Positions 53,066 to 62,312 are shown, counted from the first letter of the stretch. The stretch: DNA of 64,000 bases from Mesorhizobium japonicum MAFF 303099 (GCF_000009625.1 NC_002678.2:1736001-1800000), one strand, 5' to 3'. Notes: a model not told the origin generated them from the sequence alone. Translations and numbers: made by a program.

Positions 53066-54181
53066 TCAGGCCGCCGTCGGGTAATCCGTATAGCCCCTGG
53101 CATCGCCGCCATAGAACGTCGCCTTGTCAGGGGCATTCAGTTCGGCATTGCGCTTCAGCCGGCTGACGAGGTCGGGGTTGGCGATGAACAGCTTGCCGAA
53201 CGCGACAAGCTCGGCATAGCCGTCACCGACCGCTTTTTCGGCCAGTTCCTTGTCGTAGCCATTGTTCACCAGCCAGGCGCCAGCGCCGCCGGCCTTGCGA
53301 TAGGTGGCCTTGAGTTCCTCGTAATCGAACGGCCTGTCGCCCTGGCTGAAGTCGCGCGCGCCGCCGGTCGCGCCTTCGACGATGTGGATATAGGCCAGCC
53401 CGCGACCTCCGAGGCCCGCCACCACATGGTTGAACAGCGGCTGCGGATCGCTATCCGAAGCGTCGTTGGCGGGCGTCACCGGCGACAGCCTGATCCCGGT
53501 CCTGCCGGCACCGACTGCGCCCGTGACCGCGTCGACCACCTCGAACAGGAAGCGCGTCCGGTTCTCGATCGACCCGCCATACGCGTCGTTACGATGATTG
53601 GTGCCTGAACGCAGGAACTGGTCGATGAGATATCCGTTGGCGCCATGGATCTCGACGCCGTCGAAACCCGCCACCTCGATCGCCGCCTTGGCGGCGCGGC
53701 GGAAATCATCGACGATGCCGGGAAGTTCGGCCGCATCGAGCGCGCGCGGCTCGGAGGTCTCGGCGAACTCGCCGCTGCCATCCGGCTTGACCAGGAAGGT
53801 CTTGGAGTTTGCCCTGATCGCCGACGGCGCCACCGGCTTGCCGCCGCCGGGCTGCAATGTGTTGTGCGAGATGCGCCCGACATGCCAGAGCTGCACCACA
53901 ATCTTGCCGCCGCCTCTATGGACGGCGTCCGTGACACGCCTCCAGCCGGCCAGCTGATCCGCGCCATAGAGGCCGGGCACGTTGGCATAGCCCTGGCCCT
54001 GATGGCTGATGGCGGTGGCCTCGGTCACGATGAGACCAGCCGTGGCGCGCTGGCTGTAATAGGTCACCGAGAGGTCGCCGGGCACCGCATTGGGCGAGCG
54101 ATTGCGCGTCAGCGGCGCCATGACGATGCGGTTCGCCAGCGTCAGGTCGCCGGCCCGCAAGGGATCAAACAGGGTAGTCAT
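53066..54181 (-). CDS. Alkene reductase, Old Yellow Enzyme family (NemA-like)
   Basis: 371 aa FMN barrel. RIVMAPLTRNRS at the N-terminus, VQLWHVGRISH, GFDGVEIHGANGYLIDQFLRSGTNHRNDAYGGSIENR and the C-terminal GKLFIANPDL. Reduces activated C=C bonds of enones and nitro compounds with NADPH. Downstream of an ArsR-type gene in the same direction (43-base gap). Confidence 0.92.
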   Translation of the reverse strand: MTTLFDPLRAGDLTLANRIVMAPLTRNRSPNAVPGDLSVTYYSQRATAGLIVTEATAISHQGQGYANVPGLYGADQLAGWRRVTDAVHRGGGKIVVQLWHVGRISHNTLQPGGGKPVAPSAIRANSKTFLVKPDGSGEFAETSEPRALDAAELPGIVDDFRRAAKAAIEVAGFDGVEIHGANGYLIDQFLRSGTNHRNDAYGGSIENRTRFLFEVVDAVTGAVGAGRTGIRLSPVTPANDASDSDPQPLFNHVVAGLGGRGLAYIHIVEGATGGARDFSQGDRPFDYEELKATYRKAGGAGAWLVNNGYDKELAEKAVGDGYAELVAFGKLFIANPDLVSRLKRNAELNAPDKATFYGGDARGYTDYPTAA

Positions 54182-54224
54182 GAGAAATGCCTTTCATGCA
54201 TTCTGGGGGATCGGGGGAGGATCG

Positions 54225-54521
54225 TCAGAGATCGGACAAGGCGGCCTGAAAGGCGGCGATGGTTTCTTCGTTGCGCTTGTAGAACACCCATTGGCCGACC
54301 CGACGCGTCGTCACGAGGTCGGCCGATGCCAGCGTCGCCAGATGCGCCGAGACGCTGGACTGCGCCAGGCCGCGATGGTCGAACTGGCTGGCGCAGACAC
54401 CCATCTCGAGCGGATGCGCCTGCGCGGCGAAGTGCTGTTCAGGCTCCTTCAGCCACGCCAGGACATCGCGTCGAAACGGATGCGCCAGTGCCTTCAATAT
54501 GATGTCGCGGTCCATCTTCAC
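54225..54521 (-). CDS. ArsR-type regulator of the alkene reductase
   Basis: 98 aa. LKALAHPFRRDVLAWLKEPEQHF and SSVSAHLATLASADLVTTRRVGQWVFYKR. A single Cys (GVCASQFDH, residue ~43) sits before the recognition helix and could sense electrophiles by modification, as in some quinone-responsive regulators; this is inference. Operator candidate directly upstream. Confidence 0.85.
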   Translation of the reverse strand: MKMDRDIILKALAHPFRRDVLAWLKEPEQHFAAQAHPLEMGVCASQFDHRGLAQSSVSAHLATLASADLVTTRRVGQWVFYKRNEETIAAFQAALSDL

Positions 54522-54528
54522 CTCGCAT

Positions 54529-54552
54529 CGATCTCATCCAATATATAGATCG
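54529..54552. promoter_or_regulatory. Inverted repeat CGATCT / AGATCG before the ArsR-type gene
   Basis: Perfect 6-base arms with a 12-base AT-rich spacer, beginning eight bases upstream of the minus-strand start at 54521. Probable autoregulatory operator. Confidence 0.5.
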
Positions 54553-54684
54553 GGTAGAGCCGATATGGCAGGAAATCCATGCCATTTTCGAAGGCAATCG
54601 GAGCAAGTTGGTCTCCGAACATAGCATGAAACCGAAATAGCGCCGCCGGGCGCCAGCCTCCGCGGCGAATGCGCCGCCATCGCG

Positions 54685-55383
54685 TCATGTCACCGCCAGC
54701 ACCTTGCCCGTATCATGCTGGCGCACGAAATCCACGCGCTTGCCGTCCCAGTGGTAGGAGTAGTGCCGGCCCTGCACCGGCACGGGGATGACATCGGGCC
54801 AGAAGATGCCGATGCATTGTCCGTCCGGCATGCGCACGCTGTTCCAGACAAGTCCGTCGCTGCCCCCTGCCCGCAGCGCCCGCCCCTCCGCCTGCGAAGC
54901 GGTGTAATCGTCCGGGTCGAGCACACCGGGCACCGCGTTGACGTCGTCGAGGTCGCGGTCGACGCTGCCGATCAGCACGCGAAAGTCCGCCGTCCAGCCG
55001 GGATCCTCATTGGTGGCACGCATGAAATTCTGGTGGTGGTGGATGGTCTCGGCGAGAGCCACATCCTCGCTGTCGCCGGCATAATAGAGGCCGTAGCTGC
55101 CGTCGGAAAAACGCCCGGGCCGCAGCGTCGAACAATGCACGAAGGGCGCCATGACGAAGCTGGCGCCAGGGCCTGACACCCGCCTTGCCGCCGTGACCTT
55201 GCCGAGGTCGCCGATCTCCAGCCGGATCCGCGGGTTGGTCTTCTCCTCGACGGCGGCAAGCGCCTCCCAGTCGCGCGGGTCGGCAATGTCCTCGAACAGG
55301 TCGATCGGCGGATGGATGGAGCGGATGATGCGAAACGTCTGGGGCCAGTGGACGCGGCGCCGGACCGCAAGCCCACTCACCAT
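54685..55383 (-). CDS. RES-domain toxin (NAD+-degrading type)
   Basis: 232 aa from ATG 55383, overlapping the antitoxin stop by seven bases. RES family: HWPQTFRIIRSIHPPIDLFED opening, RPGRFSDGSYGLYYAGDSEDVALAETIHHH core and VWNSVRMPDGQCIGIFWPDV end. Relatives ParT, MbcT and NatT degrade or modify NAD+. Paired with an Xre/MbcA/ParS antitoxin upstream. Confidence 0.88.
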   Translation of the reverse strand: MVSGLAVRRRVHWPQTFRIIRSIHPPIDLFEDIADPRDWEALAAVEEKTNPRIRLEIGDLGKVTAARRVSGPGASFVMAPFVHCSTLRPGRFSDGSYGLYYAGDSEDVALAETIHHHQNFMRATNEDPGWTADFRVLIGSVDRDLDDVNAVPGVLDPDDYTASQAEGRALRAGGSDGLVWNSVRMPDGQCIGIFWPDVIPVPVQGRHYSYHWDGKRVDFVRQHDTGKVLAVT

Positions 55384-55805
55384 GCACCACGCTCCGCATC
55401 GAGCCATTCGCGCATGGCGGCAAGGTCGGAGATTTCGCCGCGCAGCATCAGGTCGAGCGCCGACTGGCCGCCGAACGTGGCATTGGGCTTGCGGATCCAG
55501 GCATAGCCGCGCGCCGGCTCGGTGAAGAGATAGCGCAGGCCCTTGTGGATGCCCATCAGATGCGCCATGCGGGTGCGCAGGTCACGGTCGATCCGGCCGA
55601 TGCCGCCTTCCTTCCAGCGTGCCCCAGTCTTCCAACGTGCCCAAGTGCGCGCCGACATGCCGCCGAGCAGGATGCAGGCCTCGAGGTCGGTGAGGTTCCA
55701 CGCCTTGAACAGGTTGACCGTGGTGCGCGCCAGCGCGCCCGCCTCTTCTTCCGAAATGGCGCTGCCGACCGTGGCCGGCGTGGTGACGATGGACTGAAGC
55801 TGCAT
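55377..55805 (-). CDS. Xre/MbcA/ParS-type antitoxin of the RES toxin
   Basis: 142 aa from ATG 55805. N-terminal HTH-like region (LARTTVNLFKAWNLTDLEACILLGGMSARTWARWKTG) and the C-terminal DUF2384 toxin-binding domain (GIHKGLRYLFTEPARGYAWIRKPNATFGGQSALDLML). Neutralises the RES toxin and represses the operon. Confidence 0.88.
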   Translation of the reverse strand: MQLQSIVTTPATVGSAISEEEAGALARTTVNLFKAWNLTDLEACILLGGMSARTWARWKTGARWKEGGIGRIDRDLRTRMAHLMGIHKGLRYLFTEPARGYAWIRKPNATFGGQSALDLMLRGEISDLAAMREWLDAERGAW

Positions 55806-55821
55806 GTTGCTCACCCTGCTA

Positions 55822-55857
55822 TTGGCAGAGATATAGCATGTATTTGCCAATTGGCAA
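55822..55857 (-). promoter_or_regulatory. Promoter and operator of the Xre-RES operon
   Basis: On the minus strand, TTGCCA (55857-55852), 16 bases, TATATC (55835-55830) form a promoter. A perfect 14-base palindrome TTGCCAATTGGCAA (55844-55857) covers the -35 box, and a third TTGGCA half-site lies just past the -10 box at 55822-55827. Fits an autorepressed toxin-antitoxin operon. Confidence 0.7.
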
Positions 55858-56083
55858 GGATGAGGGCTGCAACATACTTGGGTTTCTCTCCCCACGCAGC
55901 TCGGCGACGCCCAGAAGGAAAGAGGATGACTCGGCTCTTGGAGAATTCAGCGAGACCTAGGCTGGGAACTCATAAATGCGAAGTAGAAGCCGAGGGTTAC
56001 GCTGCAAGCGCCCGTTCTGCTAGAAATTTGGGGATGCTTCTGGGCGTCCTATCTATTGTTCGATCAGACATGGAGGCGAGTTG

Positions 56084-56560
56084 GTGAGTGCGCTTAATTC
56101 CGAGGCTCCCAGATGTGAATGCGGGGCACTTGAAACGCTTTCCAAGGAACCGTCGATTCCTATCGTGTTCGATGCTGAGCTCAATGAGTATCACATCGTT
56201 GGAACTGGTCAGCAGCAGGTCTTGATCTATCACTGCATCTTCTGCGGCGGACAAACGCCAGCCTCACGCAGGGACGAGCTTTTCATGCATGTGACCAAAG
56301 AAGAATTTGAAAAGCTTAGGAAGGCGACAAACGGCCTGAAGACGGTGGACGATGTTGTGGGAGCTTTTGGGCCACCGGACTTCGACCATCCAGCCGGAAT
56401 CAGTTCCACAGAACCCGTCGGTCTCGGTCCGCGCAGAACCACCGACTTTAGACAGATAACTTTCAGTTCCCTATCAGACACCGCAGATGTCCACGTCGCC
56501 ATAGGTTTGAACGACAAGGTCCAATTCAGCTTTACGCCCAAGCCCGTAGCGCGAGACTGA
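56084..56560 (+). CDS. Orphan protein of atypical composition
   Basis: 158 aa from GTG 56084, seven bases after GGAGG (TTG 56081 possible). CECG and CIFCGG pairs near residues 12 and 52 could bind zinc, followed by LFMHVTKEEFEKLRKATNGLKTVDDVVGAFGPPDFDH. Codon use and base composition are less GC-rich than in the flanks, as is the region from about 55860. Not recognised; likely acquired next to the toxin-antitoxin locus. Confidence 0.55.
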   Translation: MSALNSEAPRCECGALETLSKEPSIPIVFDAELNEYHIVGTGQQQVLIYHCIFCGGQTPASRRDELFMHVTKEEFEKLRKATNGLKTVDDVVGAFGPPDFDHPAGISSTEPVGLGPRRTTDFRQITFSSLSDTADVHVAIGLNDKVQFSFTPKPVARD

Positions 56561-56667
56561 CGGCAAGATGCAGATGATCGACGACGCCATTGTTCGTGTC
56601 CATCAGGAATCCACAATTAACCGTTTCGGCCGGCGTCGCGTTGCCGCCGGCCCAACTGCGTCGTGCC

Positions 56668-58101
56668 CTACTCCGCCGCCTCATACCCCGCGATGCCCTT
56701 GATCTCCAGAAAATCCTCCAGCCCGTATTCGGCATATTCGCGGCCGTTGCCCGACTGCTTGTAGCCGCCAAAGGGCAGGCCGGCGTCCCAGGCCGGATAG
56801 TTGATGTAGACATTGCCGGAGCGCATGCGTGCGGCCACGTCGCGCGCCTTCTGGATGTCCTTGGCCTGGATGTAGGAGGCAAGGCCGTAGACGGTGTCGT
56901 TGGCCTGTTCGACGGCCTTTTCGACCGTGTCGTAGGGCAGGATCGCCAGCACCGGCCCGAATATTTCCTCGCGCGCAATGCGCATGTCGTGGGTGACGTC
57001 GGCGAACACCGTCGGCCTGACATAGTAGCCGCGGTTGAGTTCGGCCGGGCGGCCGGGGCCGCCGGCCACCAGCGTCGCACCCTCGTCGATGCCGGCCTGG
57101 ATCAGGTCCTGGATCTTGTCGAACTGCATCTGGCTGACGACGGGGCCAAGCTTGGTGTTGGCGCCGTCGGCCGGGCCGACCACGAACTTTTCCGCCGCCG
57201 CCTTGGCATAACCGGCGGCCTCGTCATGGCGGTCGCGCGGCACGAACATGCGGGTGGGCGCATTGCAGGACTGGCCGCTATTGCCGAAGCAGCCGGCGAC
57301 GCCCTTGGTGACGGCGCGGGCCAGGTCGACATCCGGGAACAGGATGTTGGCCGACTTGCCGCCCAGTTCCTGGTGCACGCGCTTGACCGTGTCGGCGGCG
57401 GCCTTGGCCACCAATATGCCGGCCCGGGTCGAACCGGTGAACGACATCATGTCGACGTCGGGATGGCTGGAGAGCGCCTGGCCGACACCGGGACCGTCGC
57501 CATTGACGAGGTTGAACACGCCCTTCGGCACGCCGGCCTCGTCGATGATCTCGGCGAAGATGATGGCGTCGAGCGGCGCGATCTCCGATGGCTTCAGCAC
57601 CATTGTACAGCCGGCGGCGAGTGCCGGGCCGACCTTGCAGGTGATCTGGTTCAGCGGCCAGTTCCATGGCGTGATCAGGCCGACGACGCCGATCGGTTCC
57701 TTGACGATCAGCGCACTCCCCTTGACGTGACGGAACTGAAAAGTCCTGAGCACTTCGGCCATCTTCTCCAGATGCGCCAGGCCGACGCCAACCTGGCTGT
57801 CGAGCGCCATCTGGCGCGGCGCGCCCATTTCGCGCGACACGGCGAGCGCGAGGTCCTTGGAGCGCTTCTTGTAGACCTCGATGACGCGGTTTAGGATATC
57901 GAGGCGTTCTTCGACCGAGGTGAAGCCGAACGAATTGAAGGCGCGCTTGGCGGCGGCCACCGCCTTGTCGACATCGGCCTTGGAGCCGAGCGAGATCTGC
58001 GCGAAGGCATCCTCGTTCGACGGATCGATGACATCGAGCGTGTTGGGCACGACAGGATCGACCCACGCGCCGTCGACATAGAACTGCAGATTGTGTGACA
58101 T
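56668..58101 (-). CDS. Aldehyde dehydrogenase family protein
   Basis: 477 aa. Rossmann segment LITPWNWPLNQ, catalytic Glu in VHQELGGKSAN, catalytic Cys in GNSGQSCNAPTRM, and EEIFGPVLAI. Typical NAD(P)-dependent ALDH of broad class. Substrate not readable. Alone on its strand with its own promoter. Confidence 0.92.
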   Translation of the reverse strand: MSHNLQFYVDGAWVDPVVPNTLDVIDPSNEDAFAQISLGSKADVDKAVAAAKRAFNSFGFTSVEERLDILNRVIEVYKKRSKDLALAVSREMGAPRQMALDSQVGVGLAHLEKMAEVLRTFQFRHVKGSALIVKEPIGVVGLITPWNWPLNQITCKVGPALAAGCTMVLKPSEIAPLDAIIFAEIIDEAGVPKGVFNLVNGDGPGVGQALSSHPDVDMMSFTGSTRAGILVAKAAADTVKRVHQELGGKSANILFPDVDLARAVTKGVAGCFGNSGQSCNAPTRMFVPRDRHDEAAGYAKAAAEKFVVGPADGANTKLGPVVSQMQFDKIQDLIQAGIDEGATLVAGGPGRPAELNRGYYVRPTVFADVTHDMRIAREEIFGPVLAILPYDTVEKAVEQANDTVYGLASYIQAKDIQKARDVAARMRSGNVYINYPAWDAGLPFGGYKQSGNGREYAEYGLEDFLEIKGIAGYEAAE

Positions 58102-58255
58102 GGTTTTCTCCTTGGGGTGCTGCAGGGCCGTTCCGACCGTGATATCCAGCTAGAAATAACGATGCGCAAACAGCGCCGTCAAACGCAACCCCCGAAGTGG
58201 TTGAGCCAGCCCGCCAGTGATTGAGCCAGAGGCGTTGGGCCAGGAAGCGGTGCGG

Positions 58256-58615
58256 TCAGTTCGGCTTTGAACCGACATCGCATGGGGCTTCGAAACCCGC
58301 ATTGGCAAGCCGCTGGCAAAACCGGCGAACCCAATCGTTGCCTTCGTCTCGAAGCATGTCCCACAGCGGCCATTCGGGAGCCGCTTCGACCGCATGTAGA
58401 ATGGACCAGTTGAGCCCGTAGGCTGTGTCGCCGTCGGCAGGCAGCAACGATATCAGGCCGCTGACGTCATCCGTGGACAATGGCAGGACCAAGGCCTCGA
58501 TGCACTTCTGCGCTGCGGTAGTTTGCTCGAAATTGAGGTCGTCCGTCAGCTTGGGAGCAATCCTGCAAAGGTCGCGGACGGCTTCTTGCATCACGTCAGC
58601 ACCTTTTTCGCTCAC
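58256..58615 (-). CDS. Hypothetical protein, coupled to ACT-domain gene
   Basis: 119 aa from GTG 58615, overlapping the upstream gene's stop by four bases (an internal ATG at 58591 is an alternative). Helical: AVRDLCRIAPKLTDDLNFEQTTAAQKCIEAL, then YGLNWSILHAVEAAPEWPLWDMLRDEGNDWVRRFCQRLANA. Resembles small immunity-like alpha proteins in general look only; not recognised. Confidence 0.55.
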   Translation of the reverse strand: MSEKGADVMQEAVRDLCRIAPKLTDDLNFEQTTAAQKCIEALVLPLSTDDVSGLISLLPADGDTAYGLNWSILHAVEAAPEWPLWDMLRDEGNDWVRRFCQRLANAGFEAPCDVGSKPN

Positions 58616-58998
58616 GACAACAGCGTGTGTCCTGCCTCGACCAGATGCTGTCGCGCCGCTTCCTGGTCCGCCGCTTTCACCAGCAGATGATCGCCGTCGA
58701 AGGTGGACACCAGGAAGATGCCCAGCCCGTTTTCCGACAGCGGCTGGATGACCGACAGCACGATGCCGGTTTCGTCGAAAGCAAAGGGCCCCTGCAATTT
58801 GAAGGCGACCCAGTCGCCATCGTGCTTGACCGTGCCTGGAACGCGATCCTGCAGGCACGTGATCGAAAGCTCGTCGTCGGTCCTGGTGATGCTGACGAAG
58901 CCCGGCCCGTCCGCCCAGCCCGGAATGCCGTCACCCGCCCCGAGCCGCGAAATCGCGTACGACCCGGGCAGTTGCTTCAATTTGACCTTGGCCGCCAT
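58612..58998 (-). CDS. ACT-domain protein (ACT_7 / CASTOR-like)
   Basis: 128 aa from ATG 58998. VKLKQLPGSYAISRLGAGDGIPGW and a C-terminal ACT repeat (FDETGIVLSVIQPLSENGLGIFLVSTFDGDHLLVKAADQEAA). Likely binds an amino acid; role unknown. Between a GNAT gene and a small helical protein, all on the minus strand. Confidence 0.8.
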   Translation of the reverse strand: MAAKVKLKQLPGSYAISRLGAGDGIPGWADGPGFVSITRTDDELSITCLQDRVPGTVKHDGDWVAFKLQGPFAFDETGIVLSVIQPLSENGLGIFLVSTFDGDHLLVKAADQEAARQHLVEAGHTLLS

Positions 58999-59025
58999 CG
59001 CCTTGTCCATGCCTCCGATTGTCCG

Positions 59026-59493
59026 CTATCGCGTCAATTTCTTGCTCATATAGACCGTCATGCCGCCCATGAACGGCTCCTCCCGGTTGATCGTATAGCC
59101 ATGCCTTTTGTACAACAACACATTGGCCTCGAAAGCCCCATTGGTCAGCAGGCGCAGCTCCGCGCGGCCCGCTTCGAGCGCCTTCTGCTCGGCCCGCTCC
59201 AGCAGCAGCCGGCCGATCCCCTTGCCCTGCGCCTGCGGCGCGACGCAGACATTCTCGATCCACAAATGATCGCCGGCCAGCATGGTTTCGATCATGCCGA
59301 CGATGCGGCCGTCGGCGACGGCGAGCTCGAACGGATGCTCGGCAACGGCCTTCCCGTAGTCGGCGCGCATCGGCAGCGGCTCGCGGCCGATCACCGGCAC
59401 CCATTTGCCATAGGCTGATCGCACGATGTCCCTGATCGCGGCGGCGTCAGCGGGTTCGGCCGGCCGAAACCGGATGGAAGAATTGATGGTCAT
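59026..59493 (-). CDS. GNAT-family N-acetyltransferase
   Basis: 155 aa from ATG 59493. Acetyl-CoA motif A VAPQAQGKGIGRLLLERAEQ and the end motif VLLYKRHGYTI. Substrate unknown. 27 bases upstream of the ACT gene; probably one transcript. Confidence 0.88.
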   Translation of the reverse strand: MTINSSIRFRPAEPADAAAIRDIVRSAYGKWVPVIGREPLPMRADYGKAVAEHPFELAVADGRIVGMIETMLAGDHLWIENVCVAPQAQGKGIGRLLLERAEQKALEAGRAELRLLTNGAFEANVLLYKRHGYTINREEPFMGGMTVYMSKKLTR

Positions 59494-59836
59494 GACAATG
59501 CTCCAGACATGAAAACCCCCGCCGGCGGTGTCGCGGGCGGGGCTGGAAACGAACGAACCGGATCTATCCTGCCGGCCTTTGTCGTCGCGCAATCAGCTCG
59601 CCGCTCCGCAATGGGCGGCGGCGTCGCGTGCTGTTTGTGGGCGCGAGGACGAACATGACGCCAAGCTGGAGCAGGAAGCGTACGGCTGTCAAGGTTGGGG
59701 ATTAGCCCAAGCCATCCCAGTGTCGTCGTTGCTGATCGATGCGCTGCGCTATGGCGACTGATCCACCTGGACTGCGCCCGCAGCCGTTCTATCTTCCTGC
59801 CGGAACGTGATCTGACGAAACCCCGGAGCCGTCGCC
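59494..59836. other. Intergenic region between divergent GNAT and SnoaL genes
   Basis: I see no gene with coding character here; short open frames lack start signals and family resemblance. It provides divergent promoters; no clear operator or repeat found. Confidence 0.45.
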
Positions 59837-60214
59837 GTGACCGAAACCGACCTCTACCGAGGCTATATCGACTGCCTCAACAACCAGGATTGGCAGCGAC
59901 TGCATCGCTTCGTCCATGACGAGGTCCACTATAATGGCGACCGCGTCGGGCTCTCAGGCTACCGCGCCATGCTGGAGCGGGATTTTCGCGAAATCCCGGA
60001 CCTCTATTTCGATGTCCAGCTGCTGGTCTCCGAACCGCCCTTCATCGCCAGCCGCCTGCAGTTCAACTGCACGCCGAACGGAACTTTCTTCGGCCTGCCC
60101 ATCAACGGCAAAAAGGTCTCCTTCAGCGAGAACGTGTTCTATGAATTCCTGAACGACCGGATCAGGAACGTCTGGTCGGTCATCGACAAGGCGGCGATCG
60201 AGGCGCAGCTGTAG
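59837..60214 (+). CDS. SnoaL-like (ester cyclase type) protein
   Basis: 125 aa, GTG start. YRGYIDCLNNQDWQRLHRFVHDEVHYNG followed by SGYRAMLERDFREIPDLYFDVQLLV and RLQFNCTPNGTF, the SnoaL-like polyketide cyclase pattern. Ligand unknown. Confidence 0.75.
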   Translation: MTETDLYRGYIDCLNNQDWQRLHRFVHDEVHYNGDRVGLSGYRAMLERDFREIPDLYFDVQLLVSEPPFIASRLQFNCTPNGTFFGLPINGKKVSFSENVFYEFLNDRIRNVWSVIDKAAIEAQL

Positions 60215-60246
60215 CCTAGCCTCTTCGCTCCACTATCCGGGCGTTT

Positions 60247-60421
60247 GCGCCGCCCCTCATCGCCCTGCCGGGCAGTTCTCCCCGTATAGTGACGGGGAGA
60301 AGGACGCTATGATCGCCGATTTCGCCAATCGCCGGCGTTGCAAGAGGGTCGCCGGCGTTGCCGCCAGCCACTCTCGCCCCGCTTACCGGGAGATGTCCGG
60401 CAGGACAGTGAGGGGCGGCGC
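60247..60421. repeat. Rhizobial intergenic mosaic palindrome
   Basis: Outer arms of 13 bases (GCGCCGCCCCTCA at 60247-60259, complement at 60409-60421). Inside are TTCTCCCCG/CGGGGAGAA at 60276-60301 (the same core as 6162-6187) and AGATGTCCGGCAGGACAG near 60391-60408 (the same core as 10918-11077). The remaining part of the 60215-60540 gap is the promoter region of the exporter gene. Confidence 0.8.
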
Positions 60422-60540
60422 TGACTTTTCAAAATGAACCCAAACCGTTCGTAAAAATCGATCATTCCAACCAAAACAATTCGTTGGAAAGATCGTTTGA
60501 GGAATGACAGTCTCCCGGCATACCCGCCTGGAGCATTGCA

Positions 60541-61605
60541 TTGTCTTCCCTTACCCACATCGCGAACGATATTCCCAAAGGCCTGATATCGGCCGACCTG
60601 GCCGCAGGGCGCAAGCGGCTCGATTCAGTGTGGAACGGCATCATTCCCGGCCTCGTGCTGGTGGCGATGATCACAGCCGTTGCCTTCTCGGCGCACAATG
60701 TTTCCGGCTTTGCCCTGTTCAGCCCGATGATCCTGGCCGTCGTCGCCGGCATGGTCTATTCCAACGTGCTCGGTACGCCGGCGCATGCCAAGGCCGGCAT
60801 CGCCTTCTCGCAAAAGCGCCTGCTGCGCTTTGCCATCGTGCTGCTCGGCTTCCAGCTGACGCTCGGCCAGGTCGTCTCGATCGGCGCCGGCGGGGTCGGC
60901 ATCGTGGCGGCGACGCTTGGCGCCACCTTCGTCTTCACCATCACGCTCGGCCGGCTGATCGGCGTCGACCGCAAGCTCGCGCAGCTGATCGCCGCCGGCA
61001 CCTCGATCTGCGGCGCCTCGGCCATCGTCGCCACCAACATCGTCACCGATGCGCGCGACGAGGACGTCACTTATGCCGTCGCCTCGATCACGCTGTTCGG
61101 CACCGTCGCCATGCTCGGCTTCCCGCTGCTCGCACCCGCGCTCGGCCTCGACCAGCATGCTTTCGGCCTGTGGGCCGGCGCCTCCATCCATGAGGTGGCG
61201 CAGGTCATCGGCGCCGGTTTCCAGAACGGCACCCAGTCCGGCGAGATCGCCACCGTGGCCAAGCTGACGCGCGTTACCATGCTGGCGCCGATGGTCATCG
61301 CGCTCGGCCTGATGGCACGGCGCAAGACGAGCGGCGGCCAGCAGGCTGCGCGGCCGCCCATGCCGTGGTTCGTCGCCGCCTTCGTCGCCGTCGTGGCTCT
61401 GAACAGCCTGGTCACCGTACCGGCGGAAGTAAAATCGGCGATGGCGCTCGCCACCACCATCATGCTGACCATGGGACTGGCTGCCATGGGCCTGCAGGCC
61501 GACATTTCGCAGCTCCGCTCGCGCGGCCTGCGCCCGCTGGCGCTCGCCTTCTGCGCCTTCCTGTTCATCGGCTGCTTCAGCCTGGTGCTGGTGAAGTTCG
61601 TCTGA
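60541..61605 (+). CDS. YeiH/UPF0324-family putative sulfate exporter
   Basis: 354 aa, TTG start at 60541. About ten membrane segments; family phrases [14 protein letters not shown] and [14 protein letters not shown]. YeiH-type proteins are putative exporters of sulfate or related anions, often under LysR-type regulators. AT-rich DNA at 60430-60520 is the likely promoter. Confidence 0.85.
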
Positions 61606-61814
61606 GGGCTCGGGGTTAGCCCTCGACGCCGTCTGCGCCGAGCGGTCCTCAATCGCGATTAAGCACGCATGATGGTGCGGGCCGGTCGCGCGGCGAGATC
61701 CACGCGCAGCTGATCGAGATGGCGGTTGGGGCGTTTACCCACGCGTTGAAAGCAGGGCCATAGGCTTGCGAGGTAGCGCCCTACGGCGCCAACGCTTATC
61801 CTGATGACGACCGC

Positions 61815-62312
61815 TCAGTCCTCGAACGAACTCGCCGCCGCATAGATCGCGGCGAGCGTTTCGATGCCGGCCTGGTCGGCCTTGTCGAAGCGACCGGGCA
61901 GCGGGCTGTCGAGATCGAGCACGCCGAAGACGCCTTCATCGTCCTCAAGCAGCACGACCAGTTCCGAACGTGAATCGGCGTCGCAGGCGATGTGGCCGGG
62001 AAAATCATGCACGTCCTTGATCAGCATCGAGGTGCCGAGTTGCACCGCCGTTCCGCAGACACCTTTGCCGACCGCGATGCGCACGCAGGCCGGTTTACCC
62101 TGGAATGGCCCCAGCACCAGCTCCTCGTCAGAGGCCAGGAAATAGAAACCGGCCCAGTTGAGGTCGGGCACCATCTGAAAGATCAGGGCCGCGGTGTTGG
62201 CGGCATTGGCGATCGAGTCGCTCTCACCGTCGAGCAGCGCTTTCAGCTGAGCGGCGAGGTCGCTGTAGAACGCGGCCTTGTCCGAGGTGTCGATGGCCTT
62301 GGCGGCAAACAT
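61815..62312 (-). CDS. msrC: Free methionine-R-sulfoxide reductase (GAF type)
   Basis: 165 aa from ATG 62312. GAF fold with the three redox Cys of fRMsr: C76 (KPACVRI), C86 (KGVCGTA) and C110 (HIACDADS). The spacings of 10 and 24 residues equal those of E. coli YebR/MsrC (C84, C94, C118). Reduces free Met-(R)-O in the cytoplasm using thioredoxin. Confidence 0.88.
   Translation of the reverse strand: MFAAKAIDTSDKAAFYSDLAAQLKALLDGESDSIANAANTAALIFQMVPDLNWAGFYFLASDEELVLGPFQGKPACVRIAVGKGVCGTAVQLGTSMLIKDVHDFPGHIACDADSRSELVVLLEDDEGVFGVLDLDSPLPGRFDKADQAGIETLAAIYAAASSFED

Noticed and set aside
56590..57894. 434-codon open frame antisense to the aldehyde dehydrogenase gene
   Set aside because: The minus-strand product has all catalytic ALDH motifs; the antisense is a codon-bias shadow.
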